In this document: piece after piece, positions 48,543 through 58,277 of the stretch
Layout: the number at the start of each line of letters is the position of its first letter
How positions within the stretch are numbered: position 1 is the first letter of the stretch
NCBI RefSeq assembly: GCF_014217605.1
Contig: NZ_CP043639.1
Span: 3,158,001 to 3,222,000 of the forward strand
DNA from: Sphingomonas sp. NBWT7
GTDB taxonomy: Bacteria; Pseudomonadota; Alphaproteobacteria; Sphingomonadales; Sphingomonadaceae
Direction of reading: 5' to 3'
Length of the DNA stretch: 64,000 nt
Translations under genes and position numbers: made by a program
The notes under the pieces: generated by a model
What the model saw: only the letters and a program-made list of their open reading frames with translations
Databases searched by the model: none
Told to the model about the DNA's origin: nothing

Positions 48543-49050
48543 TCATCGATAGCCAATTGATGTACTGCACGCACGCGGCGGCGAAACTTCGCCGCGCCTA
48601 TTGCGAAAAGGCAAGCGAGAGATGGGTAACGAGCCTGTTTCCTGGATCAGGTCCCACGCGCGTTGGCGGTGAAGCCGATCGTCAGCAATGGCCGGGGGTA
48701 GCTCGTCCATTAGCCCCGCTACTTCCTCGCGGATGACGTCGAGCGCGCGGAGCGAGATGGCGCTTGATCCTGAGGCGCCGACGCATCCGATCTCGACGAA
48801 CTGCGCGGCCGCTCCACGCCACGTAGTGGGGGCCGCGACGAAGCCGTGGCGCGCGGCGATGTCGCAGGCGCTGCACCCGCGCGTCGAGGTTTACCGGCAC
48901 GATCAATAGGGTCTCGCGACCGGCTTTTACTATCGTCGATATCGGAAGTGGCGCCATCGCCAGCGAGGATCCCGCGACCGTCAGCGGATCGGCATAGACC
49001 GCAGGCGGCGCGGGCCTCGGGCGTTGCGCCAGAACCATCGCGAGAGGCAT
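48543..49050 (-). pseudogene. probable frameshifted gene of unknown function
   Basis: The minus strand codes MPLAMVLAQRPRPAPPAVYA and ETLLIVPVNLDARVQRL in one frame. The continuation CDIAARHGFVAAPTTWRGAA with ISLRALDVIREEVAGLMDEL lies in another. The switch falls between about 48,840 and 48,890. Both segments have GC-rich third positions, as true coding DNA does, and the joined product would be about 170 residues. The second frame has a stop just before the overlap, so it cannot start upstream. No family is recognised. Confidence 0.5.
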
Positions 49051-49156
49051 AGGTTGACGCTCAGCAGCGCCGCTGGCGGCCCTTTGTATCACCGGGCGCC
49101 CGCTAGACCGCTCAGATACATCAGAATGGCGGAGATCCCCGCTTCCTCAGGAAGGC

Positions 49157-49231
49157 TGGTGACCCCTACGGGAATCGAACCCGTGTTTTCGCCGTGAGAG
49201 GGCGACGTCCTAACCGCTAGACGAAGGGGCC
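49157..49231 (-). tRNA. tRNA-Glu(CTC)
   Basis: The minus strand forms a cloverleaf starting GGCCCCTT. The anticodon loop CTCTCAC gives anticodon CTC, reading GAG. The T-arm is CACGGGTTCGATTCCCGT and the 3' end is encoded as ACCA. The acceptor stem pairs with one G-U, typical of tRNA-Glu. Confidence 0.94.
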
Positions 49232-49324
49232 GTGCGAGCGGAAGCGGCGCCTCTAGGGCGCGCGCGCGGCGCCGTCAAGCGGCTGCGCGCGTCCCCCGGG
49301 TCATCAGGCCGCGCTGCCGCTCCG

Positions 49325-50698
49325 TCAGGCGGCGACCTTGCGGCGCTCGGCCATTTCGGCGTTGAGCATCTCGGCGAGCAGGAAGGCGAGCTCGAGGCTC
49401 TGGCTTGCGTTCAGCCGCGGGTCGCAATGCGTGTGATAGCGGTCGGCCAGGCTCTGTTCGGTGACGTCCACCGCACCGCCGGTGCATTCGGTCACGTTCT
49501 GCCCCGTCATCTCGGCGTGGATGCCGCCGGCGTGCGTGCCCTCGGCGCGGTGGATCGCGAAGAAGCCGCGCACTTCGGCGAGGATGCGGTCGAACGGCCG
49601 CGTCTTGTAGCCGTTGGCGGCCTTGACGACGTTGCCGTGCATCGGGTCGCAGCTCCACACCACCGGATGCCCCTCGCGCGTCACCGCGCGCAGCAGGCGC
49701 GGGAAGGCGCCCTCGATCTTGTCGTAGCCGTAGCGGGTGATCAGCGTGATCCGCCCCGGCACGCGCGCGGGGTTGAGCGTGTCGAGCATCCGCAGCAGCG
49801 CGTCGGGCTCCAGGCTCGGCCCGCACTTCAGCCCGATCGGGTTGCCGATGCCGCGCAGGAACTCGACGTGCGCCGATCCCTCGAAACGCGTGCGATCGCC
49901 GATCCACAGGAAATGCGCCGACGTGTCGTACCAGTCGCCGGTCAGCGAATCCTGCCGCGTCATCGCCTCCTCGTACGGCAGCAGAAGCGCCTCGTGGCTG
50001 GTGTAGAAGCTGGTCTGCGCCAGCTGCGGCACCGTCTCGGGATCGATCCCGCACGCCGCCATGAATTCCAGCGCCTCGCCGATCCGGTCCGCGGTCTCGG
50101 TATATTTCTTCGCCCACGGGCTGCGGCCCATGAAGTCGTGCGTCCAGCGATGCACCTGCGCGAGATTGGCATAGCCGCCCTGCGCGAACGCGCGCAGCAG
50201 GTTCTGCGTCGCCGCCGACTGATTGTAGCCGCGGATCATCCGCTCCGGATCGGGCTGCCGTCCGTCGAGCGTGAAGGCGATGTCGTTGACGTTGTCGCCG
50301 CGATAGCTCGGCAGCTCGACGCCGTCGATCACCTCGGTCGGCGCGGAGCGCGGCTTGGCGAACTGCCCCGCCATCCGCCCCAGCTTCACCACCGGCAGCT
50401 TGGACGCAAAGGTCAGCACCACCGCCATCTGCAGGATCACGCGGAACGTGTCGCGGATGTTGTTGGGGTGGAATTCGGCAAAGCTTTCAGCGCAGTCGCC
50501 GCCCTGCAGCAGAAATGCCTCGCCCGCCGCGACGCGCGCCAGATCGTGCGTCAGGTTGCGCGCCTCGCCCGCGAACACCAGCGGGGGATAGCTGCGCAGC
50601 GTCTGCGTCGCCGCGTCCAGCGCGGCAGCGTCGGGATAGTCGGGCAGCTGGCGGGCTTCGTGTGCGGTCCAGCTATCGGGGGCCCAATTGGCGGCCAT
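49325..50698 (-). CDS. class II 3-deoxy-7-phosphoheptulonate synthase
   Basis: DAHP synthase condenses PEP and erythrose 4-phosphate in the first step of the shikimate pathway. The 457-residue length and motifs [35 protein letters not shown] and [14 protein letters not shown] metal/PEP site (here WSCDPMHGN) mark the class II (plant/Mycobacterium-type) enzyme. It lies about 90 bases upstream of tRNA-Glu on the same strand and 70 bases downstream of the SDR gene. No other aro gene is near. Confidence 0.95.
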   Translation of the reverse strand: MAANWAPDSWTAHEARQLPDYPDAAALDAATQTLRSYPPLVFAGEARNLTHDLARVAAGEAFLLQGGDCAESFAEFHPNNIRDTFRVILQMAVVLTFASKLPVVKLGRMAGQFAKPRSAPTEVIDGVELPSYRGDNVNDIAFTLDGRQPDPERMIRGYNQSAATQNLLRAFAQGGYANLAQVHRWTHDFMGRSPWAKKYTETADRIGEALEFMAACGIDPETVPQLAQTSFYTSHEALLLPYEEAMTRQDSLTGDWYDTSAHFLWIGDRTRFEGSAHVEFLRGIGNPIGLKCGPSLEPDALLRMLDTLNPARVPGRITLITRYGYDKIEGAFPRLLRAVTREGHPVVWSCDPMHGNVVKAANGYKTRPFDRILAEVRGFFAIHRAEGTHAGGIHAEMTGQNVTECTGGAVDVTEQSLADRYHTHCDPRLNASQSLELAFLLAEMLNAEMAERRKVAA

Positions 50699-50766
50699 GG
50701 CAGAAATCCTTTCGGCGCGCGCCCATGCGGCAAAGCGCGCGCCCGTGCAAACAAGCTAAGGTTGGC

Positions 50767-51546
50767 TCATAGCACGCCGGGGTATCCGCCGCCATCGATC
50801 AGCAGGCTCTGCCCGGTGATATAGCCCGCCTGCGCCGAGCACAGGAAGGCGCACGCCGCGCCGAATTCGGCCGGATCGCCGAAGCGCTTCGCCGGGATCC
50901 GCTCTTGCCCGCGCGCCTTGGCGGTGTCGACGTCGATCCCCTGCGCCTTGGCGGCGAACCCCATCACCCCCTCGATCCGCCGCGTCGCGAATAGCCCGGG
51001 AAGGAGGAAGTTGATCGTCACGTTCGCCCCCGCCACCTCGCGCGCGACGCCCGCGAGAAAGCCGGTCAACCCGATCCGCGCGCCGCTCGACAGGTCGAGC
51101 CCCGTCGTTACCGATTTGACGGAGGAGGAGGTGATGCAGACGATCCGCCCGAAACGCCGCTCGACCATCCCGTCGATCACCTGCTGCACCAGCCGGATCG
51201 GCGTCACCATATTGGCGTCGAGCCCGGCGTGGATCGCGTCGGCGTCGAGGTCGCGAAAGCCGCGCGGCGGCGGCCCGCCGTTGTTGTTGACGAGGATGTC
51301 GGTCGTCCCCGCCGCCTGAACCAGCGCCGCCTGCACGCCCGCGTCGCCGATATCACCCGCGACCGTCTCGATCGTCGCGCCGGTCTCGTCACGGATCGCT
51401 GCTGCGGCGTTGTCGAGCGCCTGCGCCTCGCGCCCGTTCATCACCACGCGGCAGCCCGCCCGCGCGAGCTCGGCGGCGCATGCGCGGCCGAGCCCGTGGC
51501 TCGAGGCGCAGACGATCGCGGTCCTGCCCGAAAGCCCGAGGTCCAT
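50767..51546 (-). CDS. SDR family oxidoreductase lacking the usual Tyr/Lys pair
   Basis: The 259-residue protein has a Rossmann NAD(P) site written ASSHGLGRACA, the NNNGGPPPRGF strand, and a glycine-rich end QSLLIDGGGYPGVL. Where most SDRs have YxxxK, this has SSGAR, so Tyr and Lys are replaced by Ser and Arg. Such a subgroup, with SSxGLG and LSNAxRA-type sequences, is known. Its chemistry is unclear. GGGAG precedes the ATG. The carotenoid oxygenase stop lies about 70 bases upstream on the same strand. Confidence 0.83.
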   Translation of the reverse strand: MDLGLSGRTAIVCASSHGLGRACAAELARAGCRVVMNGREAQALDNAAAAIRDETGATIETVAGDIGDAGVQAALVQAAGTTDILVNNNGGPPPRGFRDLDADAIHAGLDANMVTPIRLVQQVIDGMVERRFGRIVCITSSSVKSVTTGLDLSSGARIGLTGFLAGVAREVAGANVTINFLLPGLFATRRIEGVMGFAAKAQGIDVDTAKARGQERIPAKRFGDPAEFGAACAFLCSAQAGYITGQSLLIDGGGYPGVL

Positions 51547-51616
51547 TCGCTCTTCTCCCGTTCGTTCGGGAAAAGGCCTTACGCGATCGCGCGCATCCCC
51601 GTCACGCCCGCCGTTC

Positions 51617-53050
51617 TTACTGGCGCGGCAACCAGTTGCCGTGGAAGCCTGGCGGGACGCGATGCGGGATACGGATGCTGGCCACCGGCGCGCCGGCGAA
51701 ATCACGCGCGTCGATGATCGCAAGGTCGGTCGTCTCGTTGGTGAGGTCGACGACCAGCCCGATCAGCCAACCCTCGTCCTCGCCCGCCGCATCATGCGCG
51801 GGCACGAACACGAACTCGCCCGGATAGCGCCCCGCGCCGAACTCGTGCACCTCGCGCGTCCCGGCCGCCAGATCGTGCTTGTACAATCGCGTCGCACCGA
51901 TCACCTCGTCCACCTCCTCGTCGGGCAGCGCCATCACGTAGGCAAAGCGATACGGCTGGCCGAAGCGCCGCTCGTCGGGGCGCGGGAACTCCTGCGGCGC
52001 GGCGTCGATCGTGCGGATCGCGACGGTGCGCGTCACCGGATCGACCGTCCACCGCTCGAACCCGCGGCTGCGCCCGTTCGGGCCCTCGGTGCCACCGGCG
52101 AACATCGTCTCGAACGCGCACACGTCCATCACCACGCGCCCGTCGGCATCGTCATAGGCGTTGGCGACGTGGAAGACGTAACCCGGCGCCACGTCGCACC
52201 AGATCACGTCGCCGTCGCCGCCATTGCGCGGCAGCAGGCCGACGCGCGCGCGGTGATCGGGGTTCCAGCGGTACGGAAAGCGATGCCCGCCGATCAGCGC
52301 CTTCATCGAGAAGGTGACGGGCAGGTCGAGGATGATCGCGTAGCGCTGCGTGATCGCGCAGTCGTGGATCGACGGCCCGTGCGCGACGGTGATCGGTTCC
52401 TCGCGCGTCACCCGGCCGTCGGCGTCGATCACCACGTGGCGGATCGTCGTCGGATCGGTACCCTCATAGGCGATCGCGTGATGCTCGCCGGTCAGCGGGT
52501 CGCGGTGCGGATGCGCGGTGAACGATCCCTCCAGCGTGCCGTCGAACGGATTGTACGTCTGGTCGCCCAGCTCCTCGCCCAGCTCGACCGGATAGCTCCC
52601 CGCCTCGACCAGCGCGAAGGTGCGCCCGCCGATCTCGACGACGTTGGTGTTGACGGTATCGAACCCGCCGTGCCGCGGCCCCGGCGCGGGCCGCTCGCCC
52701 AATGCCGCCGCGACCGACTGCGACCGGATCCAGCGGTTGCGATACCACAGCGCGCGCCCGTCGGCGATCGCGACGCCGTGCACCATCCCATCGCCGGTGA
52801 ACCAGTGATAGCCCGCCGCCTCGGGCGCGACCGGGTTCGGCCCGATCCGCAGATACCGCCCGTCGAGCGCCGCGGGGATCGTTCCCGTCACCGCCAGGTC
52901 GCAGATCGTGCGCTCCTCCGTCAGCGGCGCGTGGATCCCCTCGAGGAACGCGTTCGATCCTGCCGGCAGGCGGCGGCGGTTGAAGCCGGCGACGGCCTCG
53001 ATGCCCTTGCCGACGACGGAGCGGATGGCGGTTTCGACGCTGCTTGCCAC
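51617..53050 (-). CDS. carotenoid oxygenase (RPE65/NOV family)
   Basis: The 477-residue protein has the seven-bladed propeller family motifs and four iron-binding histidines at [23 protein letters not shown] and PGFHGNWLP. These enzymes cleave carotenoid or stilbene double bonds with O2. NOV enzymes of Sphingomonas cleave lignostilbenes, so either substrate class is possible. The GTG start follows AGGAGAG. The divergent TetR gene and the 19-base palindrome between them suggest substrate-induced control. Confidence 0.92.
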   Translation of the reverse strand: MASSVETAIRSVVGKGIEAVAGFNRRRLPAGSNAFLEGIHAPLTEERTICDLAVTGTIPAALDGRYLRIGPNPVAPEAAGYHWFTGDGMVHGVAIADGRALWYRNRWIRSQSVAAALGERPAPGPRHGGFDTVNTNVVEIGGRTFALVEAGSYPVELGEELGDQTYNPFDGTLEGSFTAHPHRDPLTGEHHAIAYEGTDPTTIRHVVIDADGRVTREEPITVAHGPSIHDCAITQRYAIILDLPVTFSMKALIGGHRFPYRWNPDHRARVGLLPRNGGDGDVIWCDVAPGYVFHVANAYDDADGRVVMDVCAFETMFAGGTEGPNGRSRGFERWTVDPVTRTVAIRTIDAAPQEFPRPDERRFGQPYRFAYVMALPDEEVDEVIGATRLYKHDLAAGTREVHEFGAGRYPGEFVFVPAHDAAGEDEGWLIGLVVDLTNETTDLAIIDARDFAGAPVASIRIPHRVPPGFHGNWLPRQ

Positions 53051-53071
53051 GATGTCTCTCCTCTATGTGTA

Positions 53072-53090
53072 TGGCGTAAACATGACGCCA
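53072..53090. promoter_or_regulatory. 19-base palindrome between divergent carotenoid oxygenase and TetR genes
   Basis: TGGCGT, seven bases, then ACGCCA is a typical TetR-type operator shape. It lies about 20 bases before the oxygenase start and 60 before the TetR start, so one bound dimer could block both. A TTGACA read on the minus strand is just beyond it at about 53,103-53,108. Confidence 0.55.
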
Positions 53091-53150
53091 ATATAAGCAT
53101 TGTCAACACAGGCAATGGAGAAACCGCCGCGATGTTGCTACCGGGCGGCG

Positions 53151-53726
53151 ATGACTGCTCGACCCTATCACCACGGCGACCTGCGCAGCGCGCTGATCGA
53201 GGCGGGCGTCGCCGCGGTGGAGGCGAGCGGGGCGGACGCGCTGTCGCTGCGCGAACTGGCGCGCACCGTCGGCGTCAGCCCGACCGCGGTGTACCGCCAT
53301 TTCCCCGACAAGCAGGCGCTGGTGGCGGCGCTCGCACGCGTCGCGCTCGATCGGCTCGCCGCGTCGCAGGCCGCCGCCGCGCAGGCGGCGGGGGGCGGGA
53401 AGGCAGGCTTCCAGGCGACGGGCGCGGCCTATGTCCGCTTCGCGCTCGCCAATCCTGGCTTGTTCCGCCTGTTCACCGCGCATCCGATCGATGCGATCGC
53501 GCCCGCCGGCGACGCCTCGGTCGATGCGATGGCGATGCTTCAGGCGAACGCCGCCGCGCTCGCGCCGCCCTCGGTCGATCCGGCGATCTTCGCGCTGCAG
53601 TCCTGGTCACTGGTCCACGGCCTCGCGATGCTGCTGCTCGATCGGCACGTGACGCTCGACGATGCCGCGATCGACGCCGTCGTCGATCTCCACGTCGAAC
53701 TTGCTGCGGGCGGTGCGGCGGCCTAA
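53151..53726 (+). CDS. TetR family transcriptional regulator
   Basis: The 191-residue product has an N-terminal TetR helix-turn-helix (ALSLRELARTVGVSPTAVYRHFPDK, the most conserved segment) and a C-terminal TetR_C-type ligand domain (about 75-185). An in-frame ATG 36 bases upstream would add MEKPPRCCYRAA. The ATG beginning MTARPYHHGDL fits the family start. It is divergent from the carotenoid oxygenase and precedes the Fur/Zur gene by nine bases. Confidence 0.9.
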   Translation: MTARPYHHGDLRSALIEAGVAAVEASGADALSLRELARTVGVSPTAVYRHFPDKQALVAALARVALDRLAASQAAAAQAAGGGKAGFQATGAAYVRFALANPGLFRLFTAHPIDAIAPAGDASVDAMAMLQANAAALAPPSVDPAIFALQSWSLVHGLAMLLLDRHVTLDDAAIDAVVDLHVELAAGGAAA

Positions 53727-53735
53727 ATCCCGATC

Positions 53736-54206
53736 ATGGCCCACGCGCATCACCATCACGAGCCGCAGGGCGACGATCTCGCCACCGCCGCGCAGGCGAC
53801 GCTCGAGCGCGCGGGAGAACAGTGGACCGCAATGCGCGCGAGCGTGTTCGGTGCGCTCGCCGGCTTCGCCAAACCCGCCAGCGCCTATGACATCGCCGAT
53901 GCCGTTTCCAAGTCGGAAGGGCGGCGAGTCGCGGCGAACAGCGTCTATCGCATCCTCGACCTGTTCGTCGGCGCGAACCTGGCGCGCAAGGTGGAGAGCG
54001 CGAACGCCTATGTCGCCAACGCCCACCCCGATTGTCTGCACGATTGCATCTTCCTGGTGTGCGACAGCTGCGGGCAGACGACGCACCTCGACGACGATCG
54101 CGTCACCGGCGGTGTGCGGCATGCCGCGCAAGAGGCGGGCTTCACCCCCGTCCGCCCGGTGATCGAAGTGCGCGGTCGCTGCGCCGCCTGCGCGGGTGCG
54201 GCATAG
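53736..54206 (+). CDS. Fur family metalloregulator, Zur-like
   Basis: The 156-residue protein has a Fur winged helix (AVSKSEGRRVAANSVYRILDLF) and two CxxC zinc motifs, CDSC in the middle and CAAC near the end, as in zinc-sensing Zur. The N-terminus MAHAHHHHEPQGDD is unusually histidine-rich and could bind metal itself. Zur represses zinc uptake genes. None is adjacent. It is followed by dxs after about 60 bases. Confidence 0.85.
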   Translation: MAHAHHHHEPQGDDLATAAQATLERAGEQWTAMRASVFGALAGFAKPASAYDIADAVSKSEGRRVAANSVYRILDLFVGANLARKVESANAYVANAHPDCLHDCIFLVCDSCGQTTHLDDDRVTGGVRHAAQEAGFTPVRPVIEVRGRCAACAGAA

Positions 54207-54266
54207 TAGTTTTCTGCTAGTCGGTAGCATTCGACACGATCGGCGCGCTCGGCTAAGCATGAAAAG

Positions 54267-56195
54267 ATGACCGATCTGCCTCAGACGCCGCTGCTCGATA
54301 CAGTTTCGACGCCGGCCGATCTTCGGAAACTGGCCCCCGAACAGTTGCGCCAGCTCGCCGACGAGCTGCGTACCGAAACGATCAGCGCGGTCGGTACGAC
54401 CGGTGGCCACCTCGGGTCGGGCCTCGGCGTGGTCGAGCTCACCACCGCGATCCATTATGTCTTCGATACGCCGCGCGACCGGCTGATCTGGGACGTCGGC
54501 CACCAATGCTATCCGCACAAGATCCTCACAGGCCGGCGGAACCGCATCCGCACGCTGCGCCAGGGCGGGGGGCTCAGCGGCTTCACCAAGCGTAGCGAGA
54601 GCGAGTACGATCCGTTCGGCGCGGCGCACAGCTCGACGTCGATCTCCGCCGCGCTCGGCTTCGCCATCGCCAACAAGATCGCCGACCAGCCGGGCAAGGC
54701 GATTGCGGTGATCGGCGACGGTGCGATGTCCGCCGGCATGGCGTATGAGGCGATGAACAACGCAGAGGCCGCCGGCAACCGGCTGGTCGTGATCCTCAAC
54801 GATAACGACATGTCGATCGCGCCGCCGGTCGGCGGGCTATCGGCCTATCTCTCGCGCATCGTGTCGAGCCGCGAGTTTCTGTCGGTGCGCGAACTGATGA
54901 AGAAGGTCGCGCGCCGCCTGCCGCGCCCGTTCCACAATGCCGCGCGTAAGACCGACGAATTCGCCCGCGGGATGACGATGGGTGGCACCCTGTTCGAGGA
55001 ACTGGGCTTCTACTACGTCGGGCCGATCGACGGGCATAACCTCGAACACCTCATCCCGGTGCTCGAGAACGTGCGCGATGCGCAGGAAGGCCCGATTCTC
55101 GTCCACGTCGTGACCAAGAAAGGCAAGGGCTATGCTCCGGCCGAGGCCGCGTCGGACAAATATCACGGCGTGCAGAAGTTCGACGTCATCACCGGCGCGC
55201 AGGCGAAGGCGCCGCCGGGGCCGCCCGCCTATCAGAACGTGTTCGGCGACGCGCTCGCCGACGAGGCGGATCGCGATCCCCGGATCTGCGCGATCACCGC
55301 GGCGATGCCCGGCGGCACCGGCATCGACCGCTTCGCGCAGCGCCATCCCGATCGCGCGTTCGACGTCGGCATCGCCGAGCAGCACGGCGTCACCTTCGCC
55401 GCCGGCCTCGCCGCGCAGGGTATGCGCCCGTTCTGCGCGATCTACTCCACCTTCCTCCAGCGCGCCTACGATCAGGTGGTGCACGACGTCGCGATTCAGA
55501 ACCTGCCGGTGCGCTTCGCGATCGATCGCGCGGGTCTCGTCGGTGCGGACGGCGCGACCCACGCCGGATCGTTCGACATCACCTATCTCGCCAGCCTGCC
55601 CAATTTCGTCGTCATGGCGGCGGCGGACGAGGCGGAGCTCGTCCACATGACGCACACCTGCGTCGAGCATGATTCGGGGCCGATCGCGGTGCGTTACCCG
55701 CGCGGCAACGGTGTCGGCGTGCCGCTGCCCACCACGCCCGAGCGGCTCGAGATCGGCAAGGGCCGCATCGTGCGCGAGGGCAAGACCGTCGCGATCCTGT
55801 CGCTCGGTACGCGCCTTGCCGAGGCGATGAAGGCCGCCGAGCAGCTCGAGGCGAAGGGGCTGTCGACCACCGTCGCCGACCTGCGCTTCGCCAAGCCGCT
55901 CGACGAGGCGATGATCCGCCGCCTGCTTGCGACGCATCAGGTCGCCGTCACGATCGAGGAAGGCTCGATCGGCGGGCTCGGCGCGCACGTGCTGACGATG
56001 GCGTCGGACGAAGGGCTGATCGACGGCGGGCTCAAGCTGCGCACGCTGCGCCTGCCCGACGTGTTCCAGGATCAGGACAAGCCCGAGGCACAATATGCCG
56101 CCGCCGGGCTCGACGCCGACGGCATCGTGCGCACCGTGCTCAAGGCGCTGCGCTGGAACGAGGAAGGCGCGGGGGCCGTCGGCGCGCGCGCGTGA
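54267..56195 (+). CDS. dxs: 1-deoxy-D-xylulose-5-phosphate synthase
   Basis: DXS makes 1-deoxyxylulose 5-phosphate from pyruvate and glyceraldehyde 3-phosphate with thiamine diphosphate, feeding the MEP isoprenoid pathway (quinones, carotenoids). The 642-residue protein shows the [17 protein letters not shown]hDP motif, the [13 protein letters not shown] segment and the C-terminal transketolase domain with [17 protein letters not shown]. The length fits. A small membrane-protein gene overlaps its stop codon. Confidence 0.97.
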   Translation: MTDLPQTPLLDTVSTPADLRKLAPEQLRQLADELRTETISAVGTTGGHLGSGLGVVELTTAIHYVFDTPRDRLIWDVGHQCYPHKILTGRRNRIRTLRQGGGLSGFTKRSESEYDPFGAAHSSTSISAALGFAIANKIADQPGKAIAVIGDGAMSAGMAYEAMNNAEAAGNRLVVILNDNDMSIAPPVGGLSAYLSRIVSSREFLSVRELMKKVARRLPRPFHNAARKTDEFARGMTMGGTLFEELGFYYVGPIDGHNLEHLIPVLENVRDAQEGPILVHVVTKKGKGYAPAEAASDKYHGVQKFDVITGAQAKAPPGPPAYQNVFGDALADEADRDPRICAITAAMPGGTGIDRFAQRHPDRAFDVGIAEQHGVTFAAGLAAQGMRPFCAIYSTFLQRAYDQVVHDVAIQNLPVRFAIDRAGLVGADGATHAGSFDITYLASLPNFVVMAAADEAELVHMTHTCVEHDSGPIAVRYPRGNGVGVPLPTTPERLEIGKGRIVREGKTVAILSLGTRLAEAMKAAEQLEAKGLSTTVADLRFAKPLDEAMIRRLLATHQVAVTIEEGSIGGLGAHVLTMASDEGLIDGGLKLRTLRLPDVFQDQDKPEAQYAAAGLDADGIVRTVLKALRWNEEGAGAVGARA

Positions 56196-56371
56196 GCGGC
56201 TGGACCAAGGTCTTCCTCGCCACCGCGATCATGGTCGTCGCGCTGGCGGGGTTCAATCTCGCGCTGTGGCGCCGCCTGCGCGAAGCCCGTCGCCTCGCCG
56301 CGATAGAGCGGCCAGACGACGTTGATCCTGCAACTCAAGTGGCGGCCAAGCCGTCGCCGGAGAGCCACTGA
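56192..56371 (+). CDS. small membrane protein overlapping dxs, 59 residues
   Basis: A GTG start overlaps the dxs TGA by four bases (GTGA), typical of coupled translation. The product begins [20 protein letters not shown], one hydrophobic helix at about 5-27, then a basic turn [15 protein letters not shown] and a polar tail ending SPESH. Third codon positions are strongly G/C, as in true genes. No family is recognised. A membrane anchor or regulator role near dxs is only a guess. Confidence 0.68.
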   Translation: MSGWTKVFLATAIMVVALAGFNLALWRRLREARRLAAIERPDDVDPATQVAAKPSPESH

Positions 56372-56605
56372 ACCCGCGGCGCAGGGCTGGGTTAGGCGCA
56401 ACCGCTCGTCCGTGATCCGTCGGTGGTCTCGCCCGCCGGAGACTTGCGTCGCGCTCCGCCAGTCCCCGGCACGCCACGCGATCGACGATCAACGACGCGA
56501 TCTGGAGGAGCGACGCCATTTCGACTTCGATGCACTGCGCGACCCTCATGGAAGCACACATCGGGCCCTCATGCACTACACACGAACTCCACCTAAAGCC
56601 CCACC

Positions 56606-57271
56606 TTATGACCGCAAAATAGTGCCTTGAACATCCACCGGACGAGTCAATATTGAGCGCGCATCGCCCGGTGTCCGCACCTCGCCGTGCGGCCCGCCAG
56701 CGGCCTCGATCACCCGACCAAGCAGCTCCTGACCTTCCGGCCACCAGCCAAGGCCGCTCGCCGCATTGAGGTGTCCCTGCGCGCCGGCGTCGACGAAGTG
56801 GCTGCCCCAGTCGACGGCAAGGCTGTGCGCCCGCTCGATCGCGATCCACGGATCGTCGGCACTCGCGACGAGGATCGACGGGAACGGCAGGGATGTTCTG
56901 GGGGTGGGCGCAAAGGTCGCCAGTTCAGGCGGCGCGTCGTCGCGGTCGACGTCGGGCGGGGCGACCAGCAGCGCGCCTGCGACCGGCCAGCCGTAGGGCT
57001 GCGGGCTCAGCGTCGCCCACCACGCGATCGCCTGACACCCCAGGCTGTGGCCGACCAGGATCACCGGCGCCTGCGCCTGTGCGATCGCCTGGTCGAGCTT
57101 CGTCACCCAGGCGTTGCGATGCGGCGTGTCCCACATGCCCAGCTCGACGCGGCGCGTGTCGAGCCGGCTCTGCTCCCACAGCGTCTGCCAGTGCGACGGG
57201 CCGGAATTACCCAGTCCGGGAACGGTCAGCACCGTTGGTCGATGGAAAAGGTCGGACGAAAAACGGCCCAT
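56606..57271 (-). CDS. RBBP9/YdeN-type serine alpha/beta hydrolase
   Basis: The 221-residue protein has the RBBP9-family start (TVLTVPGLGNSGPSHWQ), the nucleophile elbow GHSLGC and the late histidine in GHLNAASGLG. The aspartate is in SADDPW. These small esterases have unclear natural substrates. A longer upstream frame exists, but the ATG used starts MGRFSSDLFH. It converges toward dxs and its small partner gene with about 230 bases between. Confidence 0.85.
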   Translation of the reverse strand: MGRFSSDLFHRPTVLTVPGLGNSGPSHWQTLWEQSRLDTRRVELGMWDTPHRNAWVTKLDQAIAQAQAPVILVGHSLGCQAIAWWATLSPQPYGWPVAGALLVAPPDVDRDDAPPELATFAPTPRTSLPFPSILVASADDPWIAIERAHSLAVDWGSHFVDAGAQGHLNAASGLGWWPEGQELLGRVIEAAGGPHGEVRTPGDARSILTRPVDVQGTILRS

Positions 57272-57448
57272 GGCACTATCCTCTTCGTCGAAGAGGCCGC
57301 GTTGCCGGTGCTCTAGGGGGACGCCCGGCACCGCGACCTCACTGTCTTCGTATATTCCCCTAAATTCATAGGCAATCATCTCAGTTCCGTCAGATCGCCC
57401 AACCGCCCACCGCTTGCGACGAACGGCCATAACCGTGATAGGAATACG

Positions 57449-58183
57449 ATGCCCAAGATACGCGCGGATCAACTCCTAGTAGATCGTGGCCTCGCCGAAT
57501 CGCGGACGCGCGCGCAGGCGCTGATCATGGCGGGGCTGGTATTCGTCGGGACACGCAAGATCGACAAGCCGGGGCAGGCGCTCCCGCCCGATGCGGCGCT
57601 CGACGTGCGCGGGCGGGATCATCCGTGGGTGTCGCGCGGCGGGATCAAGCTGGCGCACGGGCTGGATCACGCCGGCTGGGACGTTGCCGGTGCGGTCGCG
57701 ATCGACGTCGGCTCCTCCACCGGCGGCTTCACCGACGTGTTGCTGACGCGCGGTGCCGCACGCGTCTACGCGGTCGACAGCGGCACCAACCAACTCGCTT
57801 GGAAGCTGCGCCAGGATCCGCGCGTCGTCGTCCACGAACAGACCAGCGCGCGCATCCTGACGCCCGCACACATCCCCGAACCGGTCGACCTCATCGTCTG
57901 CGATGCGAGCTTCATCGGCATCGCCAAGGTGCTCGACGTGCCGCTCGGTTTCGCCAAACCCGCGGCGCGCGCGATGACGCTGGTGAAGCCACAGTTCGAG
58001 GCCGGGCGCGAAGAAGTCGGCAAGGGCGGCGTGGTCCGCGATCCCCTCGTGCACCAGCGCGTCTGCGCCGATGTCGCTACGTGGTTCGAGGGCAGGGGAT
58101 GGAAGGTCGAGAGCCTCAGCCCCAGCCCGATCACCGGCCCCGAAGGCAATATCGAGTTCCTGCTCGCCGCGACGCGCGGGTGA
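57449..58183 (+). CDS. tlyA: TlyA-type rRNA 2'-O-methyltransferase
   Basis: The 244-residue protein has an N-terminal S4 RNA-binding domain (about 1-62, starting MPKIRADQLLVDRGLAESR) and an FtsJ-like methyltransferase domain with the SAM motif DVGSSTGGFTD and the catalytic-type LVKPQFEAG. TlyA methylates 16S and 23S rRNA cytidines, and homologues are called hemolysins. The S4-then-FtsJ order and length fit the family. It is a separate gene between two intergenic gaps. Confidence 0.92.
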   Translation: MPKIRADQLLVDRGLAESRTRAQALIMAGLVFVGTRKIDKPGQALPPDAALDVRGRDHPWVSRGGIKLAHGLDHAGWDVAGAVAIDVGSSTGGFTDVLLTRGAARVYAVDSGTNQLAWKLRQDPRVVVHEQTSARILTPAHIPEPVDLIVCDASFIGIAKVLDVPLGFAKPAARAMTLVKPQFEAGREEVGKGGVVRDPLVHQRVCADVATWFEGRGWKVESLSPSPITGPEGNIEFLLAATRG

Positions 58184-58277
58184 TCGCTGTCCGATATTGA
58201 AGCAACCCGGCGCGCGTACGGCGGTTTACGCCCCGATGCGCGCGTGATTATGCCCGCGAAACGATCTTGGAGGAAAT

